A DNA stretch of 64,000 bases from Tunturiibacter empetritectus (GCF_014201375.1 NZ_JACHDZ010000007.1:62001-126000), one strand, 5' to 3'; shown: positions 43,691-52,475, counted from the stretch's first letter. Notes: a model not told the origin generated them from the letters alone. Translations and numbers: made by a program.

Positions 43691-45532
43691 TTACTCCGGT
43701 TTTGTGTCTGTGACGTCTTCGATTTCATCTTGCTCGAATGGGATGGGCGCCCATTGTGGCAGGAACGAAATTTCAACCTGGTTGGATTGATATTGGCATG
43801 GAGCACGGTGTACGGAGATGTCTGGTGTATCGGATGCGGGTAGTGGGGGGAAAGGATTCATGGTTGGGTGCCATTCAAGCGTGGTGGCTTGCCATGGGTT
43901 AGACGAGGCAATCTTTCCTTTGCGCAGGCTGCGGGCGAGATTGAAGAGAAAGATCAGCTGCGCGGTGGCAAGGAAGAGGGCGGTGTAGGTGATGAAGCGG
44001 TTGAGCGGGAGGGTGTGGGAGAGGAGAGCTCCGGCGGGACTGAGGGAGCCGCCTGGGCCGGGAATTCCGGTGAGCTGGGCGTAGTGGCGGGGTTCGCCGG
44101 CGAGACCGGTGAGGTGCATGGGAAGGAAGACGGCGTAGGCTCCGAGGAGGGTGCACCAGAAGTGGAGGTGGCCGAGGCGCTCTGAGAGGAGGCGGCCTGG
44201 GTGGTGGCTGGTTGCGGTGAGGAGGGGGAACCAGTAGTAGGTCGCGGCGTAGAGGCCGAAGATGCCGGCCATCGCCATGATGAGGTGGAAGTGGGCGACG
44301 ACGAAGAAGGTGTTGTGGAGGTACTCGTCGAGTATGGGCTGGGCGAGGATGGGGCCGGTGAGGCCTCCGGTGAGGAAGAGGCTGACGAAGCCGAGGGCGA
44401 AGAGCATTGGGGTTTTGTAGCTGGGCCGGGAGCGCCAGATGGTGGCGAGCCAGCTTAGGACTTTCGCTGCAGCCGGAAGCGCGATGGCCATGGTGGAGAT
44501 GGAGAAGGCGGAGCTGGCGAAGGGGTTGAGGCCGGCTACGAACATGTGGTGTCCCCAGAGCAGGATGCCGAGGAGGCCGATGAGGAGGGTGGTGGTGATC
44601 ATGGTGCGATAGGCGAAGACGCGGCGGTGGCTGAAGTTCGCGAGCAGCATGGAGGTGAGGCCCATGCCGGGGAGGATGGCGATGTAGACCTCGGGGTGTC
44701 CGAAGAACCAGAAGAGGTGCAGCCAGAGGAGGGGGCTGCCGTTGCCGCCCTGGTGCAGGATGCCGTTGACCAGATCGCCGGTGGGGAGGAAGAAGCTGGT
44801 GCCGGCGTGGCGGTCGCAGAAGAGGAGCAGGAGGGCTGCGAGCAGGACGGAGAAGGCGATGATGCTGAGCAGGGCGGCAGTGAACCATCCCCAGACTGTG
44901 AGGGGGAGACGCTCCCAGGTCATGCCGTGGCAGCGATTGCGGACGATGGTGGTGAGGGTGTTGATGGAGCTCGCGGTGGAGGCTATGGCGAAGAGCCCGA
45001 TGCTGGTGAGCCAGAGGTCCATGCCGAGGGCCTGGCCGGGGCCTGAGCTTGGGATTGCGCTGAGGGGTGGGTAGGCGGTCCAGCCGGAGATGGCTGCTCC
45101 GCCGGGGACTAAGGTGGAGCTGAGGAGCGTAAGTAGCGCGGCGGCGGTGAGCCAGAAGCTGGCGGCGTTGAGGGCAGGGAAGGCCATGCTGCGAGCGCCG
45201 ATCTGGGCGGGGAGGATGAGGTTGCCGAAGCCGGCCTGGGGCGCGGTGGTGAGGACGAAGAAGAGCATGATGGTGCCGTGGATAGTGACGAGCGCGAGGT
45301 AGTCTTCGGGGAGGATGGGGCCGTGGAGGGGGAGAGGCCAGTCGGGCCAGACGAGGTGGATACGCATCAGAAGGGAGAGGAGGGTGCCGATGACTACCGA
45401 GAGGAGCGCGAGGACCAGGTACTGGATGCCGATGACTCGGTGATCGGTCGTGAAGAGGGCTGCGCAAAGTCTTCTTCTTGTGGCGCTTGTGGAATGCGGC
45501 TGCGCTGGCGGGGTGTTGAAGGGGGGAGTCAT
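43691..45532 (-). CDS. coxA: Cytochrome c oxidase subunit I
   Basis: Catalytic heme-copper subunit in the inner membrane, 613 residues, about 12 helices. Metal ligands are all present: heme a His in TIHGTIML, CuB/Tyr-crosslink site in GHPEVYI (with the D-channel Glu), CuB HH in LLWGHHMF, heme a3/a His pair in VAHFHLIMA. The C-terminal tail of about 70 residues is soluble and unlike known domains. Start overlaps coxB stop (ATGA). Confidence 0.97.
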   Translation of the reverse strand: MTPPFNTPPAQPHSTSATRRRLCAALFTTDHRVIGIQYLVLALLSVVIGTLLSLLMRIHLVWPDWPLPLHGPILPEDYLALVTIHGTIMLFFVLTTAPQAGFGNLILPAQIGARSMAFPALNAASFWLTAAALLTLLSSTLVPGGAAISGWTAYPPLSAIPSSGPGQALGMDLWLTSIGLFAIASTASSINTLTTIVRNRCHGMTWERLPLTVWGWFTAALLSIIAFSVLLAALLLLFCDRHAGTSFFLPTGDLVNGILHQGGNGSPLLWLHLFWFFGHPEVYIAILPGMGLTSMLLANFSHRRVFAYRTMITTTLLIGLLGILLWGHHMFVAGLNPFASSAFSISTMAIALPAAAKVLSWLATIWRSRPSYKTPMLFALGFVSLFLTGGLTGPILAQPILDEYLHNTFFVVAHFHLIMAMAGIFGLYAATYYWFPLLTATSHHPGRLLSERLGHLHFWCTLLGAYAVFLPMHLTGLAGEPRHYAQLTGIPGPGGSLSPAGALLSHTLPLNRFITYTALFLATAQLIFLFNLARSLRKGKIASSNPWQATTLEWHPTMNPFPPLPASDTPDISVHRAPCQYQSNQVEISFLPQWAPIPFEQDEIEDVTDTKPE

Positions 45533-46308
45533 GGGGCTGCCTTTTGTTTTGCGGCTAACCAGGATGCGAATTGGTCTGGGGGGAGGATGAGGAGTGTGGC
45601 GTTCATGCGGTAGTGGCCGAGGCCGCAGAGCTGGGTGCAGAGGATGGCGTAGGTGCCGGGGGCGGTGGGAGTGAAGTGGAGGTGGATGGTCTGGCCGGGG
45701 ACGGCGTTCTGCTTGAGGCGCATCTCGGGGATGGAGAAGCCGTGGATGACGTCCTGGGCGCGGAGGCGGAGGTCGACCTCGCGGTTGGCGGGGAGGACGA
45801 GCTGGGAGGAGACGAGGTCGTCGGCGGAGTGCGGGTCGGTTGGACTGAGGCCGAGGGGGTTGCCTTCGCCGGGGGCTACGAGGCTGGGGTGGGTGAGGCC
45901 GAAGGTGGCGTCGGGACCGGGATAGCGGAAGTACCAGGCGAACTGGACTCCGGTGACCTCGACCTGGAGGGCTGAGGGGGAAGCTCCGGTATAGCGAGAG
46001 GAGGCCCAGAGGCGCTCGGCCTTGAGGGTGAGTGCGGCGAAGAGGAGGGCGAGGGCGGCGAGCGGAAGGTACTCGATGCGCCAGAGGCGCGTTGGTTCGG
46101 GATGGCGGCGGGCGAGGAGGCCGATGAGGAGGATGAGGTGGGCGAGGGCGAGGAGAGCGAGGGCGATCCAGAGGTTGAGGAGCAGGTGGTGATCAAGGGC
46201 GAGGCCGTGGGCGCTGGCGTCTCTGGGTAACAGCCATGGGCTGCGGATTGCGGCGCGATCGAGCCAGAGGCTGGGAAGGCAGGCGCTCGTAAGGCGGGAG
46301 CAGATCAC
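45529..46308 (-). CDS. coxB: Cytochrome c oxidase subunit II
   Basis: 259 residues from GTG 46308. Two helices (about residues 43-65 and 78-95) and a periplasmic cupredoxin domain. CuA ligands: His in DVIHGFSIPEMR, then CTQLCGLGHYRM giving Cys, Cys, His and Met. The usual Glu of CSELCG is Gln here. No cytochrome c domain is fused. The N-terminal 40 residues are unusual, with no lipobox. First gene of the cluster. No ctaA/ctaB nearby. Confidence 0.93.
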   Translation of the reverse strand: MICSRLTSACLPSLWLDRAAIRSPWLLPRDASAHGLALDHHLLLNLWIALALLALAHLILLIGLLARRHPEPTRLWRIEYLPLAALALLFAALTLKAERLWASSRYTGASPSALQVEVTGVQFAWYFRYPGPDATFGLTHPSLVAPGEGNPLGLSPTDPHSADDLVSSQLVLPANREVDLRLRAQDVIHGFSIPEMRLKQNAVPGQTIHLHFTPTAPGTYAILCTQLCGLGHYRMNATLLILPPDQFASWLAAKQKAAP

Positions 46309-46351
46309 CTATGCAGGATATCTTGTCCGCGAGGTGAGAGGAGAGAGTGCC

Positions 46352-46567
46352 TCAGCCTAGCTTGCCGAGGAGGAAGGCGTAGAGGATGACGAAGACTATG
46401 GCTGCAGCCATTCCGACCAGAAGAGGGGCGAGCATGTCTACGTCGACTTTGGTGTCGACTGCATTGGCTATGCTGTCTAGCTGCGTTTTTTTGCCGGTGA
46501 AGAGAAGGAACTGACCTTCGGATCTTCCGTTCTTGAGGACATCCGTCTGGACGGGGCTGGAACTCAT
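46352..46567 (-). CDS. Small tail-anchored membrane protein near cox genes
   Basis: 71 residues: a polar N-terminal half (VLKNGRSEGQFLLFTGKKTQLDSIANAV), and one C-terminal helix (LLVGMAAAIVFVILYAFLLGKLG). It lies 43 bases upstream of coxB on the same strand. It could be a small oxidase subunit (subunit IV-like position) or unrelated; no homology recognised. Confidence 0.6.
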   Translation of the reverse strand: MSSSPVQTDVLKNGRSEGQFLLFTGKKTQLDSIANAVDTKVDVDMLAPLLVGMAAAIVFVILYAFLLGKLG

Positions 46568-46652
46568 ATACGAATGTTAGTTACGACGGCGTAAAGAAAT
46601 CGTAAAGATTTGGCCTAGATGCGGGATCCGTTAGCGGCTTTGGGGTCTGATT

Positions 46653-47315
46653 TCAGGGACTTGTGTTTTCAAAGGAGCCAACGTCTGAGATGGCTTTGGA
46701 CAAGGTCGAGGAGACGAGGTCCAGGAAGAACTGGTGGACGCGGGGGTCGTGGCCGAGCTCAGGGTGGAAGGTTGCGGCGAGGAGATGACCCTGGCGGACG
46801 AGGACGGGGAAGTCGTCACGGGTGGCGAGGGTTTCGACTTGGGGTCCGGTGCGGGTGATGCGGGGGGCGCGGATGAAGACCATCTCGAGGGGCCCGCCGG
46901 GCAGTTTGGTAGGGGCGGTGAGAATGGTGGAGTCCAACTGACGGCCGTAGGCGTTGCGCTCGACGGTGATGTCGAGGGCGGCGAGGGAGATCTGAGCAGG
47001 ATTCTGGACGTCGTTGGCGAGGAGGATGGCTCCGGCGCAGGTGCCGAAGGTGGGGAGGGTGCGGACAAGGGTGGTGAGGGAGTCGAGGAAGCCGTTGCGC
47101 TCGAGGAATTTGAGCATGGTGGTGGACTCGCCGCCGGGTATGATGAGGCCGTCGATGCTGGGGTGGCCGTCGGGGGTGAGGAGCTGGTCGGGGGTTCGGA
47201 TGAGCCTTGTGGTGACGCCGAGGGTGGCCAGGGTCCGGGCATGGGCCTCATAGGCGCCCTGGAGGGCCAGGATGCCGAGGGTGGGTAGATGTGGCGGTGC
47301 TGGTTGCTGTGTCAT
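46653..47315 (-). CDS. pdxT: Pyridoxal 5'-phosphate synthase glutaminase subunit
   Basis: Hydrolyses glutamine and delivers ammonia to PdxS. 220 residues: LGILALQGAYEAH at the start, GLIIPGGESTTMLKFLE, nucleophile Cys in FGTCAGAILLA, and the His-Glu of the triad in ATFHPELGHD. GGGAGGGAG precedes the ATG. Its partner pdxS is on the same strand 2.2 kb away, rather than adjacent as is usual. Confidence 0.95.
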   Translation of the reverse strand: MTQQPAPPHLPTLGILALQGAYEAHARTLATLGVTTRLIRTPDQLLTPDGHPSIDGLIIPGGESTTMLKFLERNGFLDSLTTLVRTLPTFGTCAGAILLANDVQNPAQISLAALDITVERNAYGRQLDSTILTAPTKLPGGPLEMVFIRAPRITRTGPQVETLATRDDFPVLVRQGHLLAATFHPELGHDPRVHQFFLDLVSSTLSKAISDVGSFENTSP

Positions 47316-47652
47316 GTCTCCCTCCCCCTGGATCTTATGTATAAAGTATCTGTTATGAATGACTTAAGGTCTGATCGAAATTGCAAAGTATTATAACGAA
47401 AAGACTTGCTGGCAAAGTATTCTTGCGGAAGGAGTTAGATTGCTGTGGGAGGCTATCGTTCCTTTCTGCACGGTCGTGACTGAGATACTTGCCTGTCTTA
47501 AGTATAAAGGATTGGATCGCCTCGATACGCCAGGCGTAACTGTCGGTTATCGAAGGGTTTATGGGGAGTTGGGGCTTGACAGTTGGTTTTCCCGGCATAT
47601 TCTTCGGGGTACTTACGTTTGGCGTCTGGCACTGCCAAGTCGACCCCAAAAC
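47316..47652. other. Low-GC intergenic stretch
   Basis: 337 bases markedly poorer in G+C than the surroundings, between pdxT and the TetR gene. Short frames exist on both strands, but none has a good start signal or convincing composition. It may be a worn gene remnant; I see nothing certain. Confidence 0.45.
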
Positions 47653-48228
47653 TCAAAAGCTTTGTAGGAGAAACTCTCTTGCGCTCGCCAGCACTTTCTC
47701 GCGCATCGCGGGCTCCGGCAGCATGCGAGCGATTTCAATGGCTCCGATCATGGTTGAAAAGATGGAAAAGAAAGCTCGCTCCTTGTCCGCAGTTCGCCGG
47801 CCTGGCATAAACGGAAGCATTCGACTCTTGTATTTCACTAGTTCCCCAAGGATCGGGGCCTTCATCGCCTTATCGGCCCGCGCCAACTCAGGCGCAAGAG
47901 CCGTCATCGGACACCCATACTCCGGATGATTGCAAAACTCCAGACTCAGGTATGCCTTCACAATCGCCTTCCACGCTGTTCCGGGTTTGGACTGCTTCGC
48001 GACGTGAGCAAGACGGTCGGCCGTTTCCTGGAATGCCTCGGTCACCGACTCCATCAGCAGTTCGTCCTTGCTTCCGAAGTGCTTGTAGAAGCCTCCGTGG
48101 GTCAGGCCGGCATCTCTCATCACGGCTGAAACCGCGGCGCCGGTGATTCCTTCGGTGCGAACGCGGCGTGAGGCGTCTTTGACAATCTTCTGATGGACTT
48201 CGCCTTTGTGCTCTGGCCGATAGCGCAT
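47653..48228 (-). CDS. TetR-family transcriptional regulator
   Basis: 191 residues. N-terminal helix-turn-helix: VRTEGITGAAVSAVMRDAGLTHGGFYKHFGSKDELLMESV. The ligand domain has FCNHPEYGCPMTALAPELAR, a form common in TetR proteins near thiol/quinone stress genes. It is divergent from a membrane-protein gene at 48345 and probably controls it and itself. An inverted repeat lies 12 bases upstream of its start. Confidence 0.92.
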   Translation of the reverse strand: MRYRPEHKGEVHQKIVKDASRRVRTEGITGAAVSAVMRDAGLTHGGFYKHFGSKDELLMESVTEAFQETADRLAHVAKQSKPGTAWKAIVKAYLSLEFCNHPEYGCPMTALAPELARADKAMKAPILGELVKYKSRMLPFMPGRRTADKERAFFSIFSTMIGAIEIARMLPEPAMREKVLASAREFLLQSF

Positions 48229-48239
48229 GACGCATTATA

Positions 48240-48257
48240 AGATGTCGGCGATCATCT
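48240..48257. promoter_or_regulatory. Candidate TetR operator
   Basis: AGATG-N8-CATCT inverted repeat in the 116-base gap between the divergent TetR and membrane-protein genes. Position suits autoregulation. Only 5-bp arms, so tentative. Confidence 0.3.
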
Positions 48258-48293
48258 CACAGCTCAACCAATCCCGCAGATCGTTCGAAGAAA

Positions 48294-48322
48294 TTCTGAG
48301 TCCATAGGATGACGTCTATAAT
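48294..48322 (+). promoter_or_regulatory. Promoter for the membrane-protein gene
   Basis: TTCTGA, a 17-base spacer and a perfect TATAAT (48317-48322), 22 bases before the coding start and just before AGGAGG. The -35 is weak. Confidence 0.45.
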
Positions 48323-48344
48323 CCCATGTGGCAGGAGGCACCAA

Positions 48345-48872
48345 ATGTCGCCACAAACTATCTTCCAAATCCATCTCGTTTTAGGTTATGTTGCGTGGTT
48401 GCTTTGTTTCAGCGTGTACATCCTGCCCAGACTCAGGTCGATGGAGCGGTTTGAAGCGCACCGGGCCATCGCGACTCTGCATAGCTTCCGCTTTTTCGGC
48501 CTCGTCTTTCTCCTCCCAGGCGTTGTCGGTCATCTGCCCTCTGGCTTTACTACGTACACCGCCTATGGCGACTTTGCGACTGGAGTGCTGGCCCTGCTGG
48601 CGCTTCTCACGGCAAGGGTGCGCCCATTGTTTTGGCTGTTCATCGTTGCCTTCAATCTCGTGGGCGTGAGCGATCTCTTCCTCGCCTACTACCACGCTGT
48701 CCGGCTCGGCCTTCCTGCGATGGCTGGAGAGTTGGGCTCCACCTATGCCATCCCGATTCTGTACGTGCCTCTGCTGATGATCACGCACGTGGTCGCTTTG
48801 TATTGGCTGGCGCGTCCGCAGTCCAAGGCCGCTCCGGTCCTCACGGGTGATGCGATTGCATCCCATGTGTGA
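48345..48872 (+). CDS. Four- to five-helix membrane protein, TetR-adjacent
   Basis: 175 residues from ATG 48345 with AGGAGG 6 bases upstream. Helices: IFQIHLVLGYVAWLLCFSVYIL, RFFGLVFLLPGVVG, FATGVLALLALLTA, LFWLFIVAFNLVGVSDLFLAYY, IPILYVPLLMITHVVALYWLA. The layout resembles small DoxX-like or cytochrome-b561-like proteins, without a clear motif. Control by the divergent TetR gene is inferred from position. Confidence 0.8.
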   Translation: MSPQTIFQIHLVLGYVAWLLCFSVYILPRLRSMERFEAHRAIATLHSFRFFGLVFLLPGVVGHLPSGFTTYTAYGDFATGVLALLALLTARVRPLFWLFIVAFNLVGVSDLFLAYYHAVRLGLPAMAGELGSTYAIPILYVPLLMITHVVALYWLARPQSKAAPVLTGDAIASHV

Positions 48873-48935
48873 TCAACCACTCTCATTAACTGCCATTCCT
48901 GGAGAAACATCGGGATTTCAGTTTCTCTGAAAGAC

Positions 48936-48951
48936 TTGTCCGGCAGGACAG
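48936..48951. repeat. Remnant end of a REP-like element
   Basis: TTGTCCGGCAGGACAG, the reverse complement of the element head, without the rest of the element. Confidence 0.5.
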
Positions 48952-49072
48952 CGTTGGGCGTTCTAGAGCGGATGGATTAGCCAAGTGAAGATCTGGCGTG
49001 GGATGCATCGTTTGGGGGATGGCCGCGGGGAGGCTGTTTCGCTATAGATAAGGGGTGCGAGTTCCTCGGGCC

Positions 49073-49417
49073 ATGGTTAGTTCGTGCGTCGTGTTTTTGC
49101 TGATGGGTCTGTCCGCCGAGGCGTCGGTTGCGCCGCTGGTTCGACCGGACGCTGTGGCTGAGAGACGGATCGTGGCTGCGACGCCGCCGGAAGATGCGGC
49201 CGCAGTGCAGGCTAGTCTGCGGCGTGATGTTGCGGAGCATCCTGAGGAGTTCGTGGTGTTTCCGACTGCGGCAGGGGCGAGTCAGTTTATGGCGGAACAT
49301 CGTTTTTCTGTCGAAATGGAGACCAGTGGCAGGATTCTGTCGCGTGGGGTGATGGGGTACTGGCAGGGGAAGACGATTGTGGTTTTGCCCTGGGAGCCGA
49401 TTAGGAACTTTCAGTAA
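49073..49417 (+). CDS. Small exported protein of unknown function
   Basis: 114 residues from ATG 49073 (a GTG at 49055 is possible). Signal peptide VSSCVVFLLMGLSAEASVA; then AERRIVAATPPEDAAAVQASLRRDVAEHPEEFVVFPTAAGA and a compact end FSVEMETSGRILSRGVMGYWQGKTIVVLPW. No domain recognised. A repeat element follows 8 bases after its stop. Confidence 0.55.
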   Translation: MVSSCVVFLLMGLSAEASVAPLVRPDAVAERRIVAATPPEDAAAVQASLRRDVAEHPEEFVVFPTAAGASQFMAEHRFSVEMETSGRILSRGVMGYWQGKTIVVLPWEPIRNFQ

Positions 49418-49424
49418 AGAGCTT

Positions 49425-49509
49425 GTCCTGCCGGATGGGCCCACTACGCGTGGGGCGGCCACTTCGTGGCGTGTATACCGCTTCGCGTGGTCCTCCCGTT
49501 GGTCGGGGG
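49425..49509. repeat. REP-like element, single copy
   Basis: GTCCTGCCGGATGGGC head, hairpin GCCAC-TTC-GTGGC, GTATACCGCTTCGCGTGG and tail CCTCCCGTTGGTCGG. The hairpin arms differ from GTCAC/GTGAC copies at paired positions. It lies between convergent genes. Confidence 0.85.
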
Positions 49510-49516
49510 AGACTAT

Positions 49517-50470
49517 TTACCAGCCTCTTGTTTGCATCAGGTCCTGCTCTTCGATGGCTGCTGCTGCTAGACCCTTCATGGAGCCTATGACCGCTTCGCT
49601 GGCTTCGGCTACGATCTTGGGGTCGTTGAAGTGAGTGGTGGCGATGACGATGGCGCGGGCGCGGCTGACAGCCTCTTCGCGCTCCTTCGGGTCGTTCTCG
49701 ACGTCGAGCGGAGTGGCGCGCTCCTTCATGAAGATTCCTGAGCCAACGAAGACGGTCTCGGCGCCTAGCTGCATCATGAGGGCTGCGTCGGCTGGAGTGG
49801 CGATGCCGCCTGCGGAGAAGTTGGGGACGGGGAGCTTGCCGGCTTTGGCGACCATGCGGACGAGCTCGTAGGGGGCGCTGTGGACCTTGGCTGCGTTATA
49901 GAGTTCTTCGTCGCCGAGGACGGTGAGGGCTTTGATCTCGCGGACGATCTGGCGCATGTGTTGGACTGCGTGGACGACGTCGCCGGTGCCAGGCTCGCCT
50001 TTGGTGCGGATCATGGCTGCGCCTTCGGCGATGCGGCGGAGGGCTTCGCCGAGGTTGCGTGCGCCGCAGACGAAGGGCGTCGTGAAGGCGTGCTTGTCGA
50101 TGTGGTAGGTTTCGTCGGCGGGGGTGAGGACTTCGGACTCGTCGATGAAGTCTACGCCGAGATGCTGGAGGACCTGGGCTTCGGCGAAGTGGCCGATGCG
50201 GGCCTTGGCCATGACGGGGATGGAGACGGCGGCGATGATCTGCTTGATGAGTTTGGGGCTGGCCATGCGGGCGACGCCGCCTTCGGCGCGGATCATTGCG
50301 GGGACGCGCTCGAGTGCCATGACGGAGATGGCTCCGGCCTCTTCGGCGATGCGGGCCTGTTCGACGTTCATGACGTCCATGATGACGCCGCCTTTTAGCA
50401 TCTCGGCGAGGCCGAGCTTGAGGCGGAGGGACGGGGAGCCGAAGTTGCCGTTGGTGGTGTGGTCTGCCAT
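49517..50470 (-). CDS. pdxS: Pyridoxal 5'-phosphate synthase subunit PdxS
   Basis: Makes PLP from ribose 5-phosphate, glyceraldehyde 3-phosphate and PdxT-derived ammonia. 317 residues from ATG 50470 with AAGGAG 5 bases upstream. TIM barrel: [39 protein letters not shown] with the catalytic Lys, [62 protein letters not shown]. Length is slightly over the usual 295 because of the N-terminus. Confidence 0.97.
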   Translation of the reverse strand: MADHTTNGNFGSPSLRLKLGLAEMLKGGVIMDVMNVEQARIAEEAGAISVMALERVPAMIRAEGGVARMASPKLIKQIIAAVSIPVMAKARIGHFAEAQVLQHLGVDFIDESEVLTPADETYHIDKHAFTTPFVCGARNLGEALRRIAEGAAMIRTKGEPGTGDVVHAVQHMRQIVREIKALTVLGDEELYNAAKVHSAPYELVRMVAKAGKLPVPNFSAGGIATPADAALMMQLGAETVFVGSGIFMKERATPLDVENDPKEREEAVSRARAIVIATTHFNDPKIVAEASEAVIGSMKGLAAAAIEEQDLMQTRGW

Positions 50471-50580
50471 GGTGTCTCCTTGTTTCTTGGGCGATGCGCG
50501 GTTTCTTGTGGCGGTGCGCGGCGGTGGGCGCACGATGCTGCGGGATTGTCCGCGAGGATTCTAAGTTTAGCAGCTTTGGA

Positions 50581-50776
50581 GTCCTGCCGGACGGGCCCGC
50601 TACGCGCGGAGCGGTCACTTCGTGACGCGTGTACCTTGTTTGGGTGGGATGAGCGGCTTGGGTCCTCGCGATGCTCGGGCAGACCAGCGGGAGGATCTAT
50701 GGTGCTGATCCTGCCGAGACCGATATACGCGTCACGAAGTGACCGCCCTCCGCGCAGGAGGCCCGTCCGGCAGGAC
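50581..50776. repeat. REP-like element, inverted pair
   Basis: Begins GTCCTGCCGGACGGGC and ends GCCCGTCCGGCAGGAC, exact reverse complements over 16 bases. Both halves carry the GTCAC/GTGAC hairpin (GTCACTTCGTGAC and GTCACGAAGTGAC). The middle (about 50640-50730) is diverged. It lies between pdxS and the LRR gene. Confidence 0.85.
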
Positions 50777-50806
50777 GATGCGGTTAGCCGATCAGTCTCA
50801 GCGCGT

Positions 50807-51469
50807 CTAACGGTATACCGCGCAGCCTCGTGCTTCGAGATCTGCTATCCATGCACACTCTTTCAGCGTCGTGACCCAGCGTAGATCCAATTTCTCTAGT
50901 CGAGGGAGTTGGGCAATGGCAGCGGGCAGCTTGGTGAGCGGATTGCTGCGGAGATCGATCTGACGGAGCTCGTGCATCAGGCTGATGGAGTCAGGCAGCG
51001 TGCTCAGCTTATTGTTTCTGAGGTGGAGCTCGCGGAGATGGGAGAGGCGTTCGATGGAGACGGGCAAGGACTCGAGTGAGTTGTCGGAGATGCGAAGCTC
51101 CTGCAGGCGAGACATTCCGGTGACGCACTCTGGCAGGACATGAAATGCGTTCTCGCTCAGATTGAGGTAGCGCAGGTGCGTCAGGCTGGCGAAGGAGTCG
51201 GGCAGCGAACTTATGCGATTGTCGTGAAGGTAGAGAAAGTCGGTGAGGCTGGGTAGGTCGCCGATCTCGCGGGGCACTTGGCTGAGTTGGTTGTGGCCTA
51301 GATCGAGCATGCGAAGCTTGGTAAGACGGCGGATTTCTCCGGAGATTTGGGTGAGGACGTTGTCGGCTAGAACCAGGGTTTCGATCTCGGTTTGTTGCCA
51401 GACGGAGTCGGGCACCACTCCGAGTTGCTGCTTCCATAGGTTTAGATGGAGGGCTGGGGAGGTTGGCAT
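50807..51469 (-). CDS. Leucine-rich repeat protein
   Basis: 220 residues. About seven 23-residue LRRs of the bacterial type: LRMLDLGHNQLSQVPREIGDL, LTDFLYLHDNRISSLPDSFASL, LRYLNLSENAFHVLPECV, LQELRISDNSLESLPVSIERL, LRELHLRNNKLSTLPDSISLM, LRQIDLRSNPLTKLPAAIAQL. No signal peptide or membrane helix; cytoplasmic. A binding protein with unknown partner. Confidence 0.9.
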   Translation of the reverse strand: MPTSPALHLNLWKQQLGVVPDSVWQQTEIETLVLADNVLTQISGEIRRLTKLRMLDLGHNQLSQVPREIGDLPSLTDFLYLHDNRISSLPDSFASLTHLRYLNLSENAFHVLPECVTGMSRLQELRISDNSLESLPVSIERLSHLRELHLRNNKLSTLPDSISLMHELRQIDLRSNPLTKLPAAIAQLPRLEKLDLRWVTTLKECAWIADLEARGCAVYR

Positions 51470-51644
51470 GTGATCGATCTTAGCTTGGTCTTAGCGCGAT
51501 CTTAGTTCGTCGGCGGTGTTGTCTAGTTTGGGGCGGTGGGGGTGGATTTGACTGAAAATTCAACTGCAATTTATCAGGACAACAGGGTTGCGGGCTCAAG
51601 CTGCGCTTACGGGGCGGTGTGTGGGCCTCGACGGAGGCCTCTGC

Positions 51645-52364
51645 ATGGTTGGTGAACTGACGATTGTGATTCCTGCGAAGAACGAAGTGGCGATGTTGCC
51701 TAAACTGCTGGAATCTCTTTGCCGACAGGACTATACGGGGATGGCGCAGACGCGGGTGCTGGTGGCGGATGCGGGTTCGACTGACGGGACGGTGGAGGTG
51801 GCGCTGGGCTTTCGCGACCGGCTGGCGGTGGAGGTGGTGAAGGGTGGGCTGCCTTCGGTTGGGCGGAATGCCGGAGCTAAGCTGGCGACTACGAAGTATG
51901 TGCTGTTTCTAGATGCGGATGTGGAGCTGCCTGAGCCTACGCTGTTGCGCCGGGCGCTTTGGCGGATGGAGCGGCGGGGATTGCACCTGGCTACGACGAA
52001 TATTGCCTGCCGGCAGGGGAGTCTATTCGACGATCTGCTGTATGCGGGAAATAACCTGATGCAGAGGGTGGGGTCGTTTACGAAGCCGTTCGCTACGGGG
52101 ATGTTTATGCTGTTTGACCGCGAGGTTTTTTGGGCGCTGGGTGGGTTCAATGAGCGGGCTCTGTTTGCGGAGGACTATCTGCTGTCGAAGGGCGTGGCGC
52201 GGCAGCGGTTTCGGATTGTGCGGGGGCGGGTGCTGACGACGAACCGGCGGTTTCAGAAGCTGGGACACTGGCGGATGGTTTGGATGTTCTTTAAGACGAT
52301 GGTGCATACGTGGGATGAGGAGTACTTTCTGGAGGATCAGGGGTACTGGGGTGAGGCTGGGTAA
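51645..52364 (+). CDS. Family 2 glycosyltransferase
   Basis: 239 residues from ATG 51645 with GGAGG 7 bases upstream. GT-A fold: LTIVIPAKNEVAMLPKLLESL, VLVADAGSTDGTVEVA, PSVGRNAGAKLATTKYVLFLDADVEL (with DxD), GMFMLFDREVFWALGGFNE, and the acidic AEDYLLS near the acceptor site. No membrane segment. The sugar and acceptor are unknown. A repeat element follows its stop. Confidence 0.9.
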   Translation: MVGELTIVIPAKNEVAMLPKLLESLCRQDYTGMAQTRVLVADAGSTDGTVEVALGFRDRLAVEVVKGGLPSVGRNAGAKLATTKYVLFLDADVELPEPTLLRRALWRMERRGLHLATTNIACRQGSLFDDLLYAGNNLMQRVGSFTKPFATGMFMLFDREVFWALGGFNERALFAEDYLLSKGVARQRFRIVRGRVLTTNRRFQKLGHWRMVWMFFKTMVHTWDEEYFLEDQGYWGEAG

Positions 52365-52369
52365 ATGTT

Positions 52370-52470
52370 GTCCTGCCGGACGGGCCTCCTGCGCGGAGAG
52401 CGGCCACTTCGTGGCGGGTGTACCGGTCTTGGTAGTTCAACTGCTTCAGGTTCGGCCGTTGGCCGACTTG
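52370..52470. repeat. REP-like element, single copy
   Basis: GTCCTGCCGGACGGGC head, CTGCGCGGAGAGCGG, hairpin GCCAC-TTC-GTGGC, GTGTACCGGTCTTGGT, and a diverged tail (GGCCGTTGGCCGAC). It begins 5 bases after the GT2 stop. Confidence 0.8.
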
Positions 52471-52475
52471 GACTG

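Noticed and set aside
43899..45467. A 522-codon minus-strand frame
   Set aside because: Alternative frame of coxA, made of Pro/Arg/His runs.
47440..47667. Short plus-strand frames in the low-GC gap before the TetR gene
   Set aside because: No start signals, no domain, and they run into the antisense of the TetR gene; possibly a worn remnant but not supportable.
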